Part shown: positions 1 to 11,633 of the stretch, in pieces | Layout of the letters: every line of letters begins with the position of its first letter | Position numbering within the stretch: position 1 is the stretch's first letter | Source: Conus ventricosus | Lineage: Eukaryota > Mollusca > Gastropoda > Neogastropoda > Conidae | NCBI GenBank assembly: GCA_018398815.1 | Contig: CM031620.1 | Span: 67,110,698 to 67,174,697 of the forward strand | Direction: 5' to 3' | DNA length: 64,000 nucleotides | Notes under the pieces: model-generated | Seen by the model: only the letters and a program-made list of their open reading frames with translations | Told to the model about the DNA's origin: nothing | Databases searched by the model: none | Position numbers and translations under genes: made by a program

Positions 1-2728
1 ATTGTCTAAAGTCTAGGTAGTTAGGTTTAGAGACCAGTTTAATTGCTTGTTTTTCTTTTGTAACTAATCTCACATCTTTACGTTTGTGTGGGTTCTCCAT
101 GGTCTTGCCAAAACAACTGTTGTTCATTAGTTTAAAAAAGTCTTTTTCTGAAGCGTCAGTAGCTTTAGTCCTAAGGTCAGTATTCTTCATGATGTATGGC
201 CTCATAAAAGGCTTTTGTTCAAAAGTAATTATTCTGTGAACAGCAGTAAGTTTTAATCCATGTCTTAAGTAAAACTGTAGGAGCCTGTAATGACAAACAT
301 ACTCAGTCTTATGACGGAGATTGGGCACAAGTTTAGGCGGTTCTGTGGGGGTCATCTTTAATCTTTCTGTGGCTAGAGGATAATCGTTGTGGAGGTCATG
401 CAATTTTTAGGGTATGACAAGTCTACTTCTAAGATTAGTCCATGATCAGGCGCAAGCTTTGACAACGTATTTAACACAGCATCAACCTGAAAAGGGCCTG
501 CATACATTTTAAAGTTTCTTAGTGGGAGTGTCTGACTCATGGCCCATCCATACAGATTATTAGCGTCTAAATACATTAGATAGTTGGATGGTTTAGCTGA
601 GTCATAGTCATCTAAGTACTTATTTTTGGGTCTTTGCAGTAAGGATGTGAGGGCCATGCTAATACCTCCCTTAGACCGTCTTCAATCATCTGGAGTGTAG
701 CTAGATCAGATATTAAGTCAATCTCATGTTTGTAGACTTTAAGAATGCGTCCCAAGAAAGGCCAGGGGCAGAGATGTAATGTGATGAGCCTAAGCCGTAA
801 TGTTTCATGCATGTAGATCTGTAATTTTCAAAGATGTCTGCCAATAAACACACGTCAGCCAATAAATATTGATCATGATAATCGCCCATTGTTTGACAGT
901 GTAATTCTGTCCAGGCTTTCTGTGCGTATTCATAGTCAGTGTCAGTTATGCCTTTGCCTGTAAGACGACTGTAAAAGTCTTCTTTATGTGGTAGGGCTGG
1001 CTCATCAAACCTTTCCCACGAGTCCATGTATTCATAAGGATAAACGCCTTTACGTACTAAAGATGGGTCAAAATATTGTTCAGTTATTGGGAAGTCTTGT
1101 AGCCATCCTGCTAATTTATCCAAACTCCCCATCCGATGTTGGGCAGAGTCATAGAAGGACAGATTGTCAATAATAAAGGTCATGTACTTTTCTGATGATT
1201 GTGCAATGCAGCTAACCCTCTTATATTCAGAAGTTATTGCTTGCATAATAAAATGAGAATCATAGCCTCGTAAGTTATGAAAGAAGATAGGCAGTTTCCA
1301 TGTCTTGGGTCAACCTTAAGTTGAAGATTGCAACTGTTGTGTGCAGCCCCTCTGAATTCCCCAGTAATGTGATCGTGGTCTCTTACAGTGCCATCTAATA
1401 GCCTGCATTTGCATATCCAGCAGTGTGTAGATGATTCATAGCGTTCTTGGTCTTTAGAAGTCATAACAATGTCTGAGAGATTTAGTTTATTGGCGTAGCA
1501 ATTACGAAGATGTTTCATTTCTTCTAAAAATCTACTGGCTGCGTTGGGGCCTCTGTAAATCCTTGGTGCTGCGTATGAGCCATCCGACCTAACAACAATA
1601 AAAGCATAAGAACAAATCTGATGGTTGGTTAATAAGGTTGTTATTTATTCTTCTAGTTGTTGTTGTGGGCCAAAGTACTGTGGCAAGATTGCTTCAAAGT
1701 CAGCATAAACTACGTATGGACTCATCTGCATTTTGTGTACATTTTTAAACCTAACTTTAGACCCTGGTGGGGGTGTAAGAAGTTTGGTTTCACAGTCTAC
1801 AAAACTTTTACAATTATCTTTATGTTTGGCGGCTGCTTCTACAGTGGGGATTCTAACCAAAACACCTTCTACAAAGCCCTTGTTTACATGTATCCTTTGT
1901 AGTATAAGCCATAAGTCTGCTTATTGTTCTAATTAATTCATAGTGGCTAACTGCTCCTTGTGTAAACGTATTAAGTCTAAGTCGCCAAAAGTGGGAGCAT
2001 TGGGGGAGATCCTTAGAGGCTGTAGATTGTCTACTACAGACCACGTGAATATGTTTACAGTTATTGGTTTGTTTTGCTCTTCAAACTGACTTATGCTTTG
2101 AATGCTTACTGGAAAGTTTATGTTATCAAAGTTCAACTCTTGTTTATATTGTTCATACTTAGAGACTCTGTTTGCATGATCTTTGACAGGATGTAAATGT
2201 GCTAAAACGCACCACATAAAACACATGCTGTCAACATTTTGTATGTTTAAGACTGCATGTTTTAACTCTAACTCTTTGGGAGAGGAAGGTAAGAAATTGC
2301 CAACTATAGGATAGTACTTTGTTTGTCTCAATCTGATTTCAAGGACTGTTCCTTCAGACCATCCAGAACCTCTTAGCTCAGCCTCCTCACTTGCATGGTT
2401 AAACTGTGTAAGCATGTAATCGGCCCATTCAGAATTAAAATCATGGTAACTAATTACTTCTTTCTGTCTAGTTTGAAACCCAGACTTGTATGCTACTACC
2501 ATCGGGTGTTATATAATCAATCAGAATGGCCAACAACACTTTTACTGGTGGGTCAATTTGAAGAGACTCTGGGATTTTAGAGACAGCATGTGCTACGCTT
2601 TCATGAACTTCTATGGGGTTAATAATGTCCATGTCTAATTCACTAAACATATTGTCTAATTGTTTGTCACTACCTTCCAACAGTACGTTGGGTAGTTTTT
2701 CAAACTCAGACTCACTTGTGGGGTTCAT
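1..2728 (-). pseudogene. Polinton family B DNA polymerase, copy A (partial, frameshifted)
   Basis: This is the N-terminal two thirds of a Polinton/Maverick protein-primed family B DNA polymerase, reading leftward and running off the window start. The start codon is at 2726-2728 (MNPTSESEF). In order the pieces show an exonuclease I motif (VYADFEAILP, near 1690), an endonuclease VII-like His-Me insert (VRDHDHITGEFRGAAH with flanking CWIC and CN, near 1330-1450), an exonuclease III segment (DVCLLADIFENY, near 830-870) and polymerase motif A (YLDANNLYGWAMS, near 520-580). Motif B is encoded near 100-140 (the reverse strand reads NSCFGKTMEN). It is split by several frameshifts. It matches the second copy at 35975-39338 almost throughout, in opposite orientation. 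This copy keeps the exonuclease III motif that the other has lost. Confidence 0.88.
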
Positions 2729-2815
2729 TTTTTCTAAACCACAATATTTACGTAATTAAAAAAAATAATGAATGAATGAATTAAAAAATAGATGGTTAAA
2801 TCAGCAAAAGCGCTT

Positions 2816-3106
2816 TTATTCTTCACCCAAGCGTTGCAACACTTCAAGACACGTTAACCTTACAAGAAGACCTGCCTAATATTTTAGTTTTTTCTGAATC
2901 ACTACAGTCAATGTTCATCACTTTGACTGCTTCGTCAAATAGTTCACTATGATTTTTTTATTAAATTGTTTAATCATTCTCAAAACCAGATTCATTAAAA
3001 TCAATGTTTAACACTTTCATTGTTTCGGCAAATAGTTCATTACAATTTTTTTTATTAAAATCATTAGATCATTCTTTAAATCAGATTCACTGTGTTTGAC
3101 CATCAT
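2816..3106 (-). pseudogene. small Polinton gene upstream of polymerase, copy A
   Basis: This is the counterpart of the 98-codon gene at 35537-35830. It lies immediately upstream of the polymerase start, in the same orientation. It begins with a double ATG and ends in GAAGAATAA. The protein contains two similar halves sharing LIKKN, ELF and KV-NID elements. Frame is lost at two A-runs (8 and 7 A in this copy), so it is not intact. I do not recognise the family. Presence in both Polinton copies supports it as a real element gene. Confidence 0.5.
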
Positions 3107-3497
3107 TTTTAAACCTAAAAATTTAAATAATAAATAAAATTAAATCTGCAAAACATTCATTCTTTTGTTGACTTCATCGCTCACACACAATCAATAACAG
3201 CACTTACAGCGCACTCTGCAATGCCACTCTGCCAACCAATCAATAATCTACAATGCCACTCTGCCAACCAATCAATAATCTACAAGCACTGCAGTGTGCG
3301 TTGCAGTGTGCATAGATGATTCATTTCTGCCTTCCTTGTTCACACACAGAGCAATCATTAACAATCATAAAAAGCAAAAACAACAATAATAAGCAAAACA
3401 TCATAATAAGCAAAACAATGATAATGAAAGTGATTTGTCTCCCTTTAATTGTGCATAAGAGTAATTGTCTTCCCTGAATTAATTATCTATTTATAAA
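3107..3497. other. AT-rich remnant of Polinton copy A left flank
   Basis: There is no gene here. At 3200-3300 a short segment is repeated in tandem (ACTCTGCCAACCAATCAATA twice). It resembles the subterminal DNA of the complete Polinton at about 33960-34010. The gene found at 34279-34891 in the complete copy and its terminal inverted repeat are missing here, so this copy is probably deleted or truncated between about 3110 and 3330. The rest is AT-rich with AAGCAAAACA-type repeats. Confidence 0.5.
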
Positions 3498-4419
3498 ATC
3501 GGAAATGAAATGAGGTAGGGAACAATAAACGATAAACAGTAAACTAGTGGGGTATGTTTTTGCTCCCATAAGGAAACCTAACACAGAGTAACTTTTATTC
3601 AAGACTGGCACAGCCTTTTAAACTTGAATAAAAATCAGACAAATACATAGACGAACAATCTAATAGTGGGGGGAAAAACAAGCGCAGGCCAACAACTGAA
3701 CTGTCTGGCAAAGATTTGGACCTGAGGGGAGGGGAGAGGAGAGAGGAGTTTGAAGATGGAGAAAAATGGGAAAATGAAATTTAAAAAAAATTACAGATAT
3801 GAAAACTCTTCTCTAGCTGCATAAGGGAACCATCGGAATCCCTTTTGAATGCAGATATATTTGTATTGCCTGCTCCGAGGCCTTTCGCCCGCTGAATCGG
3901 GACTCATCAGGGAGACACGGCTGGTTGTGTCTGCGCTCCCGGCGTCAAATAGAGACACACCACAGTCCATAATACTGTGGTGTTCTCACCACCTTTGGGT
4001 GCAAAAAAGAATCCAATAGCACCCCCAGAGCAGCCAGCGAAGAGTAGTAAATGCAACCAAACGAAAGTGTGGGGAGGAAAAAAAAGTTGCTGTAAAACTA
4101 AAGACATTATGCAAATAATATAAAATGTAGGGGACAGTCTTTGAGCCTACGCCTAAGGATCCACCCAAAGATGCAAGGGAGATCAAAAGATAAACACACA
4201 GACGGCAGAAACAAATACAAATAACCTCAATTTCATCAAAGCAAAATCGGAAATGAAATGAGGTAGGGAACAGTAAACGATAAGCAATAAACTAGTGGGG
4301 TATGTTTTGCTCCCATAAGGAAACCTAACACAGAGTAACTTTTATTCAAGACTGGCACAGCCTTTTAAACTTGAATAAAGTCAGACAAATACATAGACGA
4401 ACAATCTAATAGTGGGGGC
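3498..4419. repeat. 748-bp unit, 1.2 tandem copies (direct repeats of about 175 bp)
   Basis: A segment of about 175 bp at 3498-3671 recurs in the same orientation at 4246-4419 with few differences. The shared landmarks are GAAATGAGGTAGGGAACA, AACTAGTGGGGTATG and CTAATAGTGGGG. Between the copies lies about 570 bp holding a hammerhead-like core on the minus strand. This can be read as a 748-bp monomer present 1.23 times, as expected for a circular-RNA-derived retroelement (retrozyme), or as a small element with short LTR-like ends. A short inverted copy of GCGTAGGCTCAAAGACTGT (4418-4436 against 4134-4152) complicates the right end. No protein is encoded. Confidence 0.6.
3876..3945 (-). ncRNA. 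hammerhead-ribozyme-like motif
   Basis: On the minus strand the two conserved hammerhead boxes are CTGATGA (3904-3910) and GAAA (3883-3886). They enclose a stem II with a four-pair CCCG/CGGG helix, closed next to the core by a G-C pair, with a six-base loop. On the stem I side, AGACAC and GTGTCT pair across an eight-base loop (about 3911-3930), with further GGAG/CTCC pairing. This matches the core and two of three helices. I could not identify a proper NUH cleavage triplet or a convincing stem III, so activity is uncertain. Confidence 0.5.
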
Positions 4420-4815
4420 GTAGGCTCAAAGACTGTATATCAGTTATATAACCGTTAAACCGTTATTTTGCCGGGTTTTATATATATATATATATATATT
4501 GGTGGGTTTTAATGAAATTTTGTATATAGAAAGGTTATCACACATAAATGGCACTTCCATGTAGTGTTTAAAAATCTGGACCGTTAAAAAACCATTATTC
4601 TTGACATATTATCCGATTTGGATAGAAATTTGGTTTGTGCACAGGCTTTAGCCCAGTGAGGACTAAAATACCAGTTTCAAAAGTGTACATCGGTTAAATA
4701 ACCGTTTAAAAACCGTTATTTTGCCTTTTATTTCTTATCTCACAAGCACTTGGCCGATTTATAAGCGGTTTGGAAAACTGGGAGTACGTTTATATGCTTC
4801 GCATCTTGTTTTATT
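4420..4815. repeat. interspersed repeat, 'ACCGTTAT / GTACTCCCAGTT' family, copy 1
   Basis: This non-coding repeat has repeated ACCGTTA/ACCGTTAT words, the phrase ACTTGGCCGATTTATAAGCGG, and AACTGGGAGTAC at its right end. The same phrase and the reverse complement of that end (GTACTCCCAGTT) occur at 13630-14034, so the family appears to be bounded by inverted ends. It contains a short TA microsatellite (4480-4498). I cannot assign it to a named family. Confidence 0.5.
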
Positions 4816-4965
4816 ATTGAACTGTTCTACGTATGATGTTGAATGCATCTTTTGTTGGAGGTGGACTTGGTCTCACTGAGGTGATCCTTGTGCAGAAGAT
4901 GTGTCTCATACAGTGGCTTCTCTGTCTGTTCTACGTGGTCTAAAGTGATGCATACGTTTTCCCAA

Positions 4966-5985
4966 ATTATCACAAGTATATTGCATATGTAAACTTTCAT
5001 TAATGTACGATAAATAGGCTCCAACCAAAGCTGTTCTTGTAAAACCTACACACCCCCCCCCCCAAACATCACAAGTATATTGCATATGTAAACTTTCATT
5101 AATGTACGATAAATAGGCTCCAACCAAAGCTGTTCCTGTAAAACCTACACCCCCCAGACATCACAAGTATATTGCATATGTAAACTTTCATTAATGCATG
5201 ATAAACAGGCTCCAACCAAAGCTGTTCCTGTAAAACCTACACCCCCCAAACATCACAAGTATATTGCATATGTAAACTTTCATTAATGCATGATAAATAG
5301 GCTCCAACCAAAGCTGTTCCTGTAAAACCTACACCCCTCAAACATCACAAGTATATTGCATATGTAAACTTTCATTAATGCATGATAAATAGGCTCCAAC
5401 CAAAGCTGTTCCTGTAAAACCTACACCCCCAGACATCACAAGTATATTGCATATGTAAACTTTCATTAATGCATGATAAATAGGCTCCAACCAAAGCTGT
5501 TCCTGTAAAACCTACACCCCAGACATCACAAGTATATTGCATATGTAAACTTTCATTAATGCATGATAAACAGGCTCCAACCAAAGCTGTTCCCGTAAAA
5601 CCTACACCCCAGACATCACAAGTATATTGCATATGTAAACTTTCATTAATGCATGATAAATAGGCTCCAACCAAAGCTGTTCCTGTAAAACCTACACCCC
5701 CAGACATCACAAGTATATTGCATATGTAAACTTTCATTAATGCATGATAAACAGGCTCCAACCAAAGCTGTTCCTGTAAAACCTACACCCCCAGACATCA
5801 CAAGTATATTGCATATGTAAACTTCATTAATGCATGATAAACAGGCTCCAACCAAAGCTGTTCCTGTAAAACCTACACCCCCCCCCCCAAACATCACAAG
5901 TATATTGCATATGTAAACTTTCATTAATGCATGATAAACAGGCTCCAACCAAAGCTGTTCTGTAAAAACCTACACCCCCCAGACA
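4966..5985. repeat. tandem satellite, about 91-bp unit, 11 copies
   Basis: Eleven copies of a unit containing ATCACAAGTATATTGCATATG, TTAATGCATGATAAA and CCAAAGCTGTTCCTG begin near 4969, 5068, 5160, 5252, 5344, 5435, 5525, 5615, 5706, 5798 and 5893. The spacing is 90-99 bp. Length differences come mainly from a C-run of 4 to 12 bases in each unit. Long open frames here are a by-product of the periodicity. Confidence 0.95.
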
Positions 5986-6478
5986 AACGAAGAACAGAAG
6001 TCACTGTGCGCTTTTCCCCCGGTTATTCCAAATGTATGATTGGAGGTGTGATGAAATTTGGCCATAACTAGCATGTCAAGAAATCCTTAAATAGACGAAT
6101 ATAAATTAAGAACATTAAGATGAGAGTAATCCATAAGAGATAAATACAGAGGTAAGCAAAAATTACGACAACGATAGATGAAAGATTACATTTGCAATTT
6201 ACAATGGTTGTGTTTGCCTTAAAAACGCATTTCAGACTTGTGACAGATAAAATTACCTCAGAAGTCATGACAGAGTGGTGAGAATTTTCAAAACGTCCTG
6301 TATGCACATTATTTCATATTGTTCCAGATCCCTAGTTTAAACAAAAATAGCAGCATATACAATCACGCAACATTTTTACTTATGCGAGTAACAGTACTCC
6401 TACATCCTAGATATTGTCCTCAGATCTACTGTCTGGATGTCAGTTGTGCACACACATATGATGGAATAAGATGTAATC
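5986..6478. other. no gene seen
   Basis: AT-rich single-copy-looking sequence between two satellites. I see no coding similarity, RNA gene or mobile-element end. Confidence 0.5.
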
Positions 6479-7347
6479 AAAAACAACCATTCAGCTATTT
6501 CATGAATGTAAAACGACACCACATTGATGTAACCACAAACAACCATTCAGCTATTTCATGAATGTAAAATGACACCACATTGATGTAACCACAAACAACC
6601 ATTCAGCTATTTCATGAATGTCAAACGACACCACATTGATGTAACCACAACAACAACCATTCAGCTATTTCATGAATGTAAAACGACACCACATTGATGT
6701 AACCACAAACAAACATTCAGCTATTTCATGAATGTAAAACGACACCACATTGATGTAACCACAAACAACCATTCAGCTATTTCATGAATGTAAAACGACA
6801 CCACATTGATGTAACCACAAACAACCATTCAGCTATTTCATGAATGTAAAACGACACCACATTGATGTAACCACAAACAACCATTCAGCTGTTTCATGAA
6901 TGTAAACGACACCACATTGATGTAACCACAAACAACCATTCAGCTATTTCATGAATGTCAAACGACACCACATTGATGTAACCACAAACAACCATTCAGC
7001 TATTTCATGAATGTAAAACGACACCACATTGATGTAACCACAAACAACCATTCAGCTATTTCATGAATGTAAAACGACACCACATTGATGAAACCACAAA
7101 CAACCATTCAGCTGTTTCATGAATGTCAAACGACACCACATTGATGTAACCACAAACAACCATTCAGCTATTTCATGAATGTAAAACGACACCACATTGA
7201 TGTAACCACAAACAACCATTCAGCTGTTTCATGAATGTCAAACGACACCACATTGATGTAACCACAAACAACCATTCAGCTATTTCATGAATGTAAAACG
7301 ACACCACATTGATGTAACCACAAACAACCATTCAGCTATTTCATGAC
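6479..7347. repeat. tandem satellite, 56-bp unit, about 15 copies
   Basis: The unit contains CAACCATTCAGCTATTTCATG, AAACGACACC and ATTGATGTAACCACAAA, with successive copies exactly 56 bp apart at 6485, 6541 and 6597. Variants include CTGTTTC for CTATTTC and GTCAAAC for GTAAAAC. The array ends sharply at TTTCATGACGTCACC. Confidence 0.95.
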
Positions 7348-7394
7348 GTCACCAAATTGGTAACAGTTGTTTCCTTACTTGTTTTCCAAGAAGT

Positions 7395-8236
7395 TTGCAG
7401 CCGTCTGACGTCATCAAACAATGGTTGATCAGCCGTCTAACGTCATCAAACAATGGTTGATCAGCCGTCAAACGTCATCAAACAATGGTTGATCAGCCGT
7501 CAAACGTCATCAAACAATGGTTGATCAGCCGTCAAACGTCATCAAACAATGGTTGATCAGCCATCTAACGTAATCAAACAATGGTTGATCAGCCATCTAA
7601 CGTAATCAAACAATGGTTGATCAGCCATCAAACGTCATCAAACAATGGTTGATCAGCCATCAAACGTCATCAGCAATGGTTGATCAGCCGTCAAACGTCA
7701 TCAAACAATGGTTGATCAGCCGTCAAACGTCATCAAACAATGGTTGATCAGCCATCTAACGTAATCAAACAATGGTTGATCAGCCATCTAACGTAATCAA
7801 ACAATGGTTGATCAGCCATCTAACGTAATCAAACAATGGTTGATCAGCCATCTAACGTAATCAAACAATGGTTGATCAGCCATCTACGTAATCAAACAAT
7901 GGTTGATCAGCCGTCTAACGTAATCAAACAATGGTTGATCAGCCATCTAACGTAATCAAACAATGGTTGATCAGCCATCTAACGTAATCAAACAATGGTT
8001 GATCAGCCATCTAACGTAATCAAACAATGGTTGATCAGCCGTCTAACGTAATCAAACAATGGTTGATCAGCCATCTAACGTAATCAAACAATGGTTGATC
8101 AGCCATCTAACGTAATCAAACAATGGTTGATCAGCCATCTAACGTAATCAAACAATGGTTGATCAGCCATCTAACGTAATCAAACAATGGTTGATCAGCC
8201 ATCTAACGTAATCAAACAATGGTTGATCAGCCTCAC
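7395..8236. repeat. tandem satellite, 32-bp unit, about 26 copies
   Basis: The unit is GATCAGCCATCTAACGTAAT followed by CAAACAATGGTT, 32 bp in total. Two main variants (ATCTAACGTAAT and GTCAAACGTCAT) are interleaved in blocks, which suggests multi-unit duplication. A TGATCA palindrome falls at every unit junction. Confidence 0.95.
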
Positions 8237-8850
8237 GTCAATCAATTTTCACCCGACTGCAGGAGTACAAATTTGCATACCTTTATTTCACACAGTTTGA
8301 ACGATAAACCAATCCTTCTACTCTCACACAGTCCACTCAGTGGTTGTGAACGGGCAACAGTGCTCAGTTGCTGTCTGTAAAACAGCGTGTGGAACTTCTA
8401 CCAGCAGCCATTCAAACCATGCCTGATAACGTGTTACAGCAGCACATAATGAGCCGCCTCCTCTCAACTGATCAGCAAACCGTTTTATGTAAAGAAATAT
8501 CACGGGCTAATCTGCATATCGAAACCTGTAAAATTCACAGTAAAAATGCTTACAAATGTATCTTCTTTTGAATTTGTACCAGGACCTACACTCTTTGCAA
8601 GGAGGAATACACCAGTTATCATTAAAAAGAGCATTTTTGCTATTGAAAACGATGTAGGTTATGACCCTCAGATAATTAGAGGACATTCTGCATACGGAAA
8701 ACGGACAGCCCCGTGTTGAACACATTTCCACTGTACACTGTGTGGTGAAGAAAACCAGAGCGCATTCTGACTGATTTCACACCTCAATTATGTGCACACA
8801 CGTTACATATGTTCAAATAGGTGTCATTCTGTAATCATTTTAATGCAATA
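8237..8850. other. no gene seen
   Basis: Intervening sequence between two arrays. It has only short open frames without recognisable protein features. Confidence 0.5.
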
Positions 8851-8854
8851 ATTG

Positions 8855-9283
8855 TGTTGTATTAGCTCCACACGCATTGTTAATGACAGAAGTGCCACAC
8901 TCGCGGTGTCAGAGAGAAGTGTGTTTGTGTTAGCTCCACACGTATTGTTGTTAATAACAGAAGTGCCACACTCACGGTGTCAGAGAGAAGTGTGTTGTAT
9001 TAGCTCCACACACATTGTTGTTAATGCCAGAAGTGCCACACTCACGGTGTCAGAGAGAAGTGTGTTGTATTAGCTCCACACGTATTGTTGTTAATGACAG
9101 AAGTGCCACACTCACGGTGTCAGAGAGAAGTGTGTTGTATTAGCTCCACACACATTGTTAATGACAGAAGTGCCACACTCACGGTGTCAGAGAGAAGAAG
9201 TGTGTTGTGTTAGCTCCACACGCATTGTTGTTAATGCCAGAAGTGCCACACTCGCGGTGTCAGAGAGAAGAAGTGTGCTGATG
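8855..9283. repeat. tandem satellite, about 70-bp unit, 6 copies
   Basis: Units start at TTAGCTCCACAC near 8862, 8930, 9000, 9070, 9140 and 9210. Each contains GAAGTGCCACACTC and GGTGTCAGAGAGAAG. Two late units carry an extra GAA and some lack one GTT. Confidence 0.93.
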
Positions 9284-9675
9284 GAAGTATTAGGAAAAAA
9301 AGACAGGCGTGAGCATAATAACATTAGGTGCACGTGAAGTATACACTACCCTCATTCACTTAAAGCAAATCTCCTCTCTTAGACTTCATAGTTCGGATGA
9401 AAGCCCCCTAATTGTTCAGCTCCTATGATTGCTGAAGCAGATATGGTTACAATCTGTGCATAATCAAAATCATATTCCATGGCTTTTACAGTGTGAAAGT
9501 AACATCAGACTGCGAAAGGGTAATAACACTCCCCCATCATATTTCACACCCAGTTCCATGTTATCTCAATTTTGTAAACGCTTGTAAAATCTCGTAAATA
9601 CACAGATACTTGACTGCTTTCATGCATTCAGTTCCTTTCATTAAAACCAGTCTGGTTTTAGGGCAAGCCACACAC
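9284..9675. other. no gene seen
   Basis: AT-rich spacer between arrays without features I can support. Confidence 0.5.
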
Positions 9676-10905
9676 ACAGTGTTGACTAACCTAGTGGATC
9701 GATGGCTTACTATTAGAAACAGTTATATAATCACAGTGTTGACTAACCTAGTGGATTGATGGCTTACTATTATAAACAGTTATATAATCACAGTGTTGAC
9801 TAACCTAGTGGATCGATGGCTTACTATTATAAACAGTCATATAATCACAGTGTTGACTAACCTAGTGGATTGATGGCTTACTATTAGAAACAGTTATATA
9901 ATCACAGTGTTGACGAACCTAGTGGATTGATGGCGTACTATTATAAACAGTCATATAATCACAGTGTTGACTAACCTAGTGGATTGATGGCTTACTATTA
10001 TAAACAGTCATATAATCACAGTGTTGACTAACCTAGTGGATTGATGTCTTACTATTATAAACAGTTACATAATCACAGTGTTGACTAACCTAGTGGATTG
10101 ATGGCTTACTATTATAAACAGTTACATAATCACAGTGTTGACTAACCTAGTTGACTGATGGCTTACTATTATAAACAGTTATATAATCACAGTGTTGACT
10201 AACCTAGTTGACTGATGGCTTACTATTATAAACAATTACATAATCACAGTGTTGACTAACCTAGTGGATTGATGGCTTATTATTAGAAACAGTTATATAA
10301 TCACAGTGTTGACTAACCTAGTTGATCGATTGCTTACTATTATAAACAGTTACATAATCACAGTGTTGACTAACCTAGTGGATCGATGGATTACTATTAG
10401 AAACCGTTATATAATCACAGTGTTGACTAACCTAGTGGATTGATGGCTTACTATTAGAAACATATACATAATCACAGTGTTGACTAACCTAGGTGATCGA
10501 TGGATTACTATTAGAAACAGTTATATAATCACAGTGTTGACTAACCTAGTTGATTGATGGCTTACTATTATAAACAGTTATGTAATCACAGTGTTGACTA
10601 ACCTAGTGGATTGATGGCTTACTCTTAGAAACATATACATAATCACAGTGTTGACCAACCCAGTTGATCGGTGGCTTACTATTAGAAACAGTTATATAAT
10701 CACAGTGTTGACTAACCTAGTTGATCGGTGGCTTACTATTAGAAACAGTTATATAATCACAGGTACTCTCGTGTTGACTAACCTAGTTGATTGATGGCTT
10801 ACTCTTAGAAACAGTTATATAATCACAGGTACTCTCGTGTTGGCTAACCTAGTTGATCGTGGCTTACTATTAGAAACAATTACATAATCACAGGTACTCT
10901 CATGG
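9676..10905. repeat. tandem satellite, 57-bp unit, about 21 copies
   Basis: The unit holds ACAGTGTTGACTAACCTAGT, GATGGCTTACTATTA and AAACAGTTATATAATC, 57 bp apart at 9676 and 9733. The last three units carry an insertion GGTACTCTC before GTGTTG, so the array's right edge is diverging. Confidence 0.95.
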
Positions 10906-11504
10906 TAGCATGGACCAAGCATTTCTTAACAAGGTTTTAAATATAAACCTTTAGACTCTCAACAATATAACCCACACTCTGATGTACATTGCTTTGACAC
11001 TTGAAAACATTGACAACTGAAATCTGTCAAAATCAGCGTCACTGTTTGTGGTAGCAAGACAAAGAATTCGCAGTTAATAACTTTTATCAGTTGTTTTTCT
11101 AACCGTGTGAACGAATCGATCAATCAGTGAAATATGAGGGTAGGTCCTATGTATTTACATGTGAAACCCAGAGCACAATGATCTGTTTGATCCTGTCAGT
11201 ACTTTGATTTTGAGTTTCTATCCGAATCTGGTACGTGATTAATTGCAAACCCATTATATTTCCGGCTAAATATTACACAAACAATACATGAAATCATTGG
11301 GCATGTTCGTGCTATACCAGTAAAATCTTACTGAAAGATCCACAAACTACACATGACACATCGCAGTGACAAAAACTGATAGGGTCAGCCAAGTGCGCCT
11401 CACGCAAACATGGTGATTTTTTAATGACATCACACTGACAACGTGTTTTGATCAAGAACAATGTGACATTTTTTAAATATTCGGTTCTTTCCAAGGGAGG
11501 GGGT
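10906..11504. other. no gene seen
   Basis: Unique-looking AT-rich sequence with no coding or repeat signal I can name. Confidence 0.5.
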
Positions 11505-11610
11505 CAGAGAGAGAGAGAGAGGGGGGGGGGGAGTGTGAGTGAGAGAGAGAGAGAGAGAGTGAGAGAGAGGGAGAGAGAGAGAGGGAGGGAGGGAGGGAGA
11601 GAGAGAAGTC
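11505..11610. repeat. GA-rich microsatellite
   Basis: Imperfect (GA)n with interspersed G-runs. Open frames rich in Ser/Leu on the reverse strand are artefacts. Confidence 0.9.
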
Positions 11611-11633
11611 GCCACTAGTTTGTTTTACATGGT

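Noticed and set aside
3498..4419. Classic LTR retrotransposon from the 175-bp direct repeats
   Set aside because: No TG...CA termini, primer site, polypurine tract or coding. The tandem-unit reading is simpler.
4966..5985. Repetitive open frames of 100-130 codons (MEPVYHALMKVYICN type)
   Set aside because: A direct read-through of the 91-bp satellite. No selection for coding is visible.
7395..8236. CRISPR-like array (regular 32-bp spacing)
   Set aside because: There are no distinct spacers and the whole unit repeats. It is a eukaryotic satellite.
8368..8731. Small frames between satellites
   Set aside because: Short, one on each strand, no motif. The codon pattern is not convincing.
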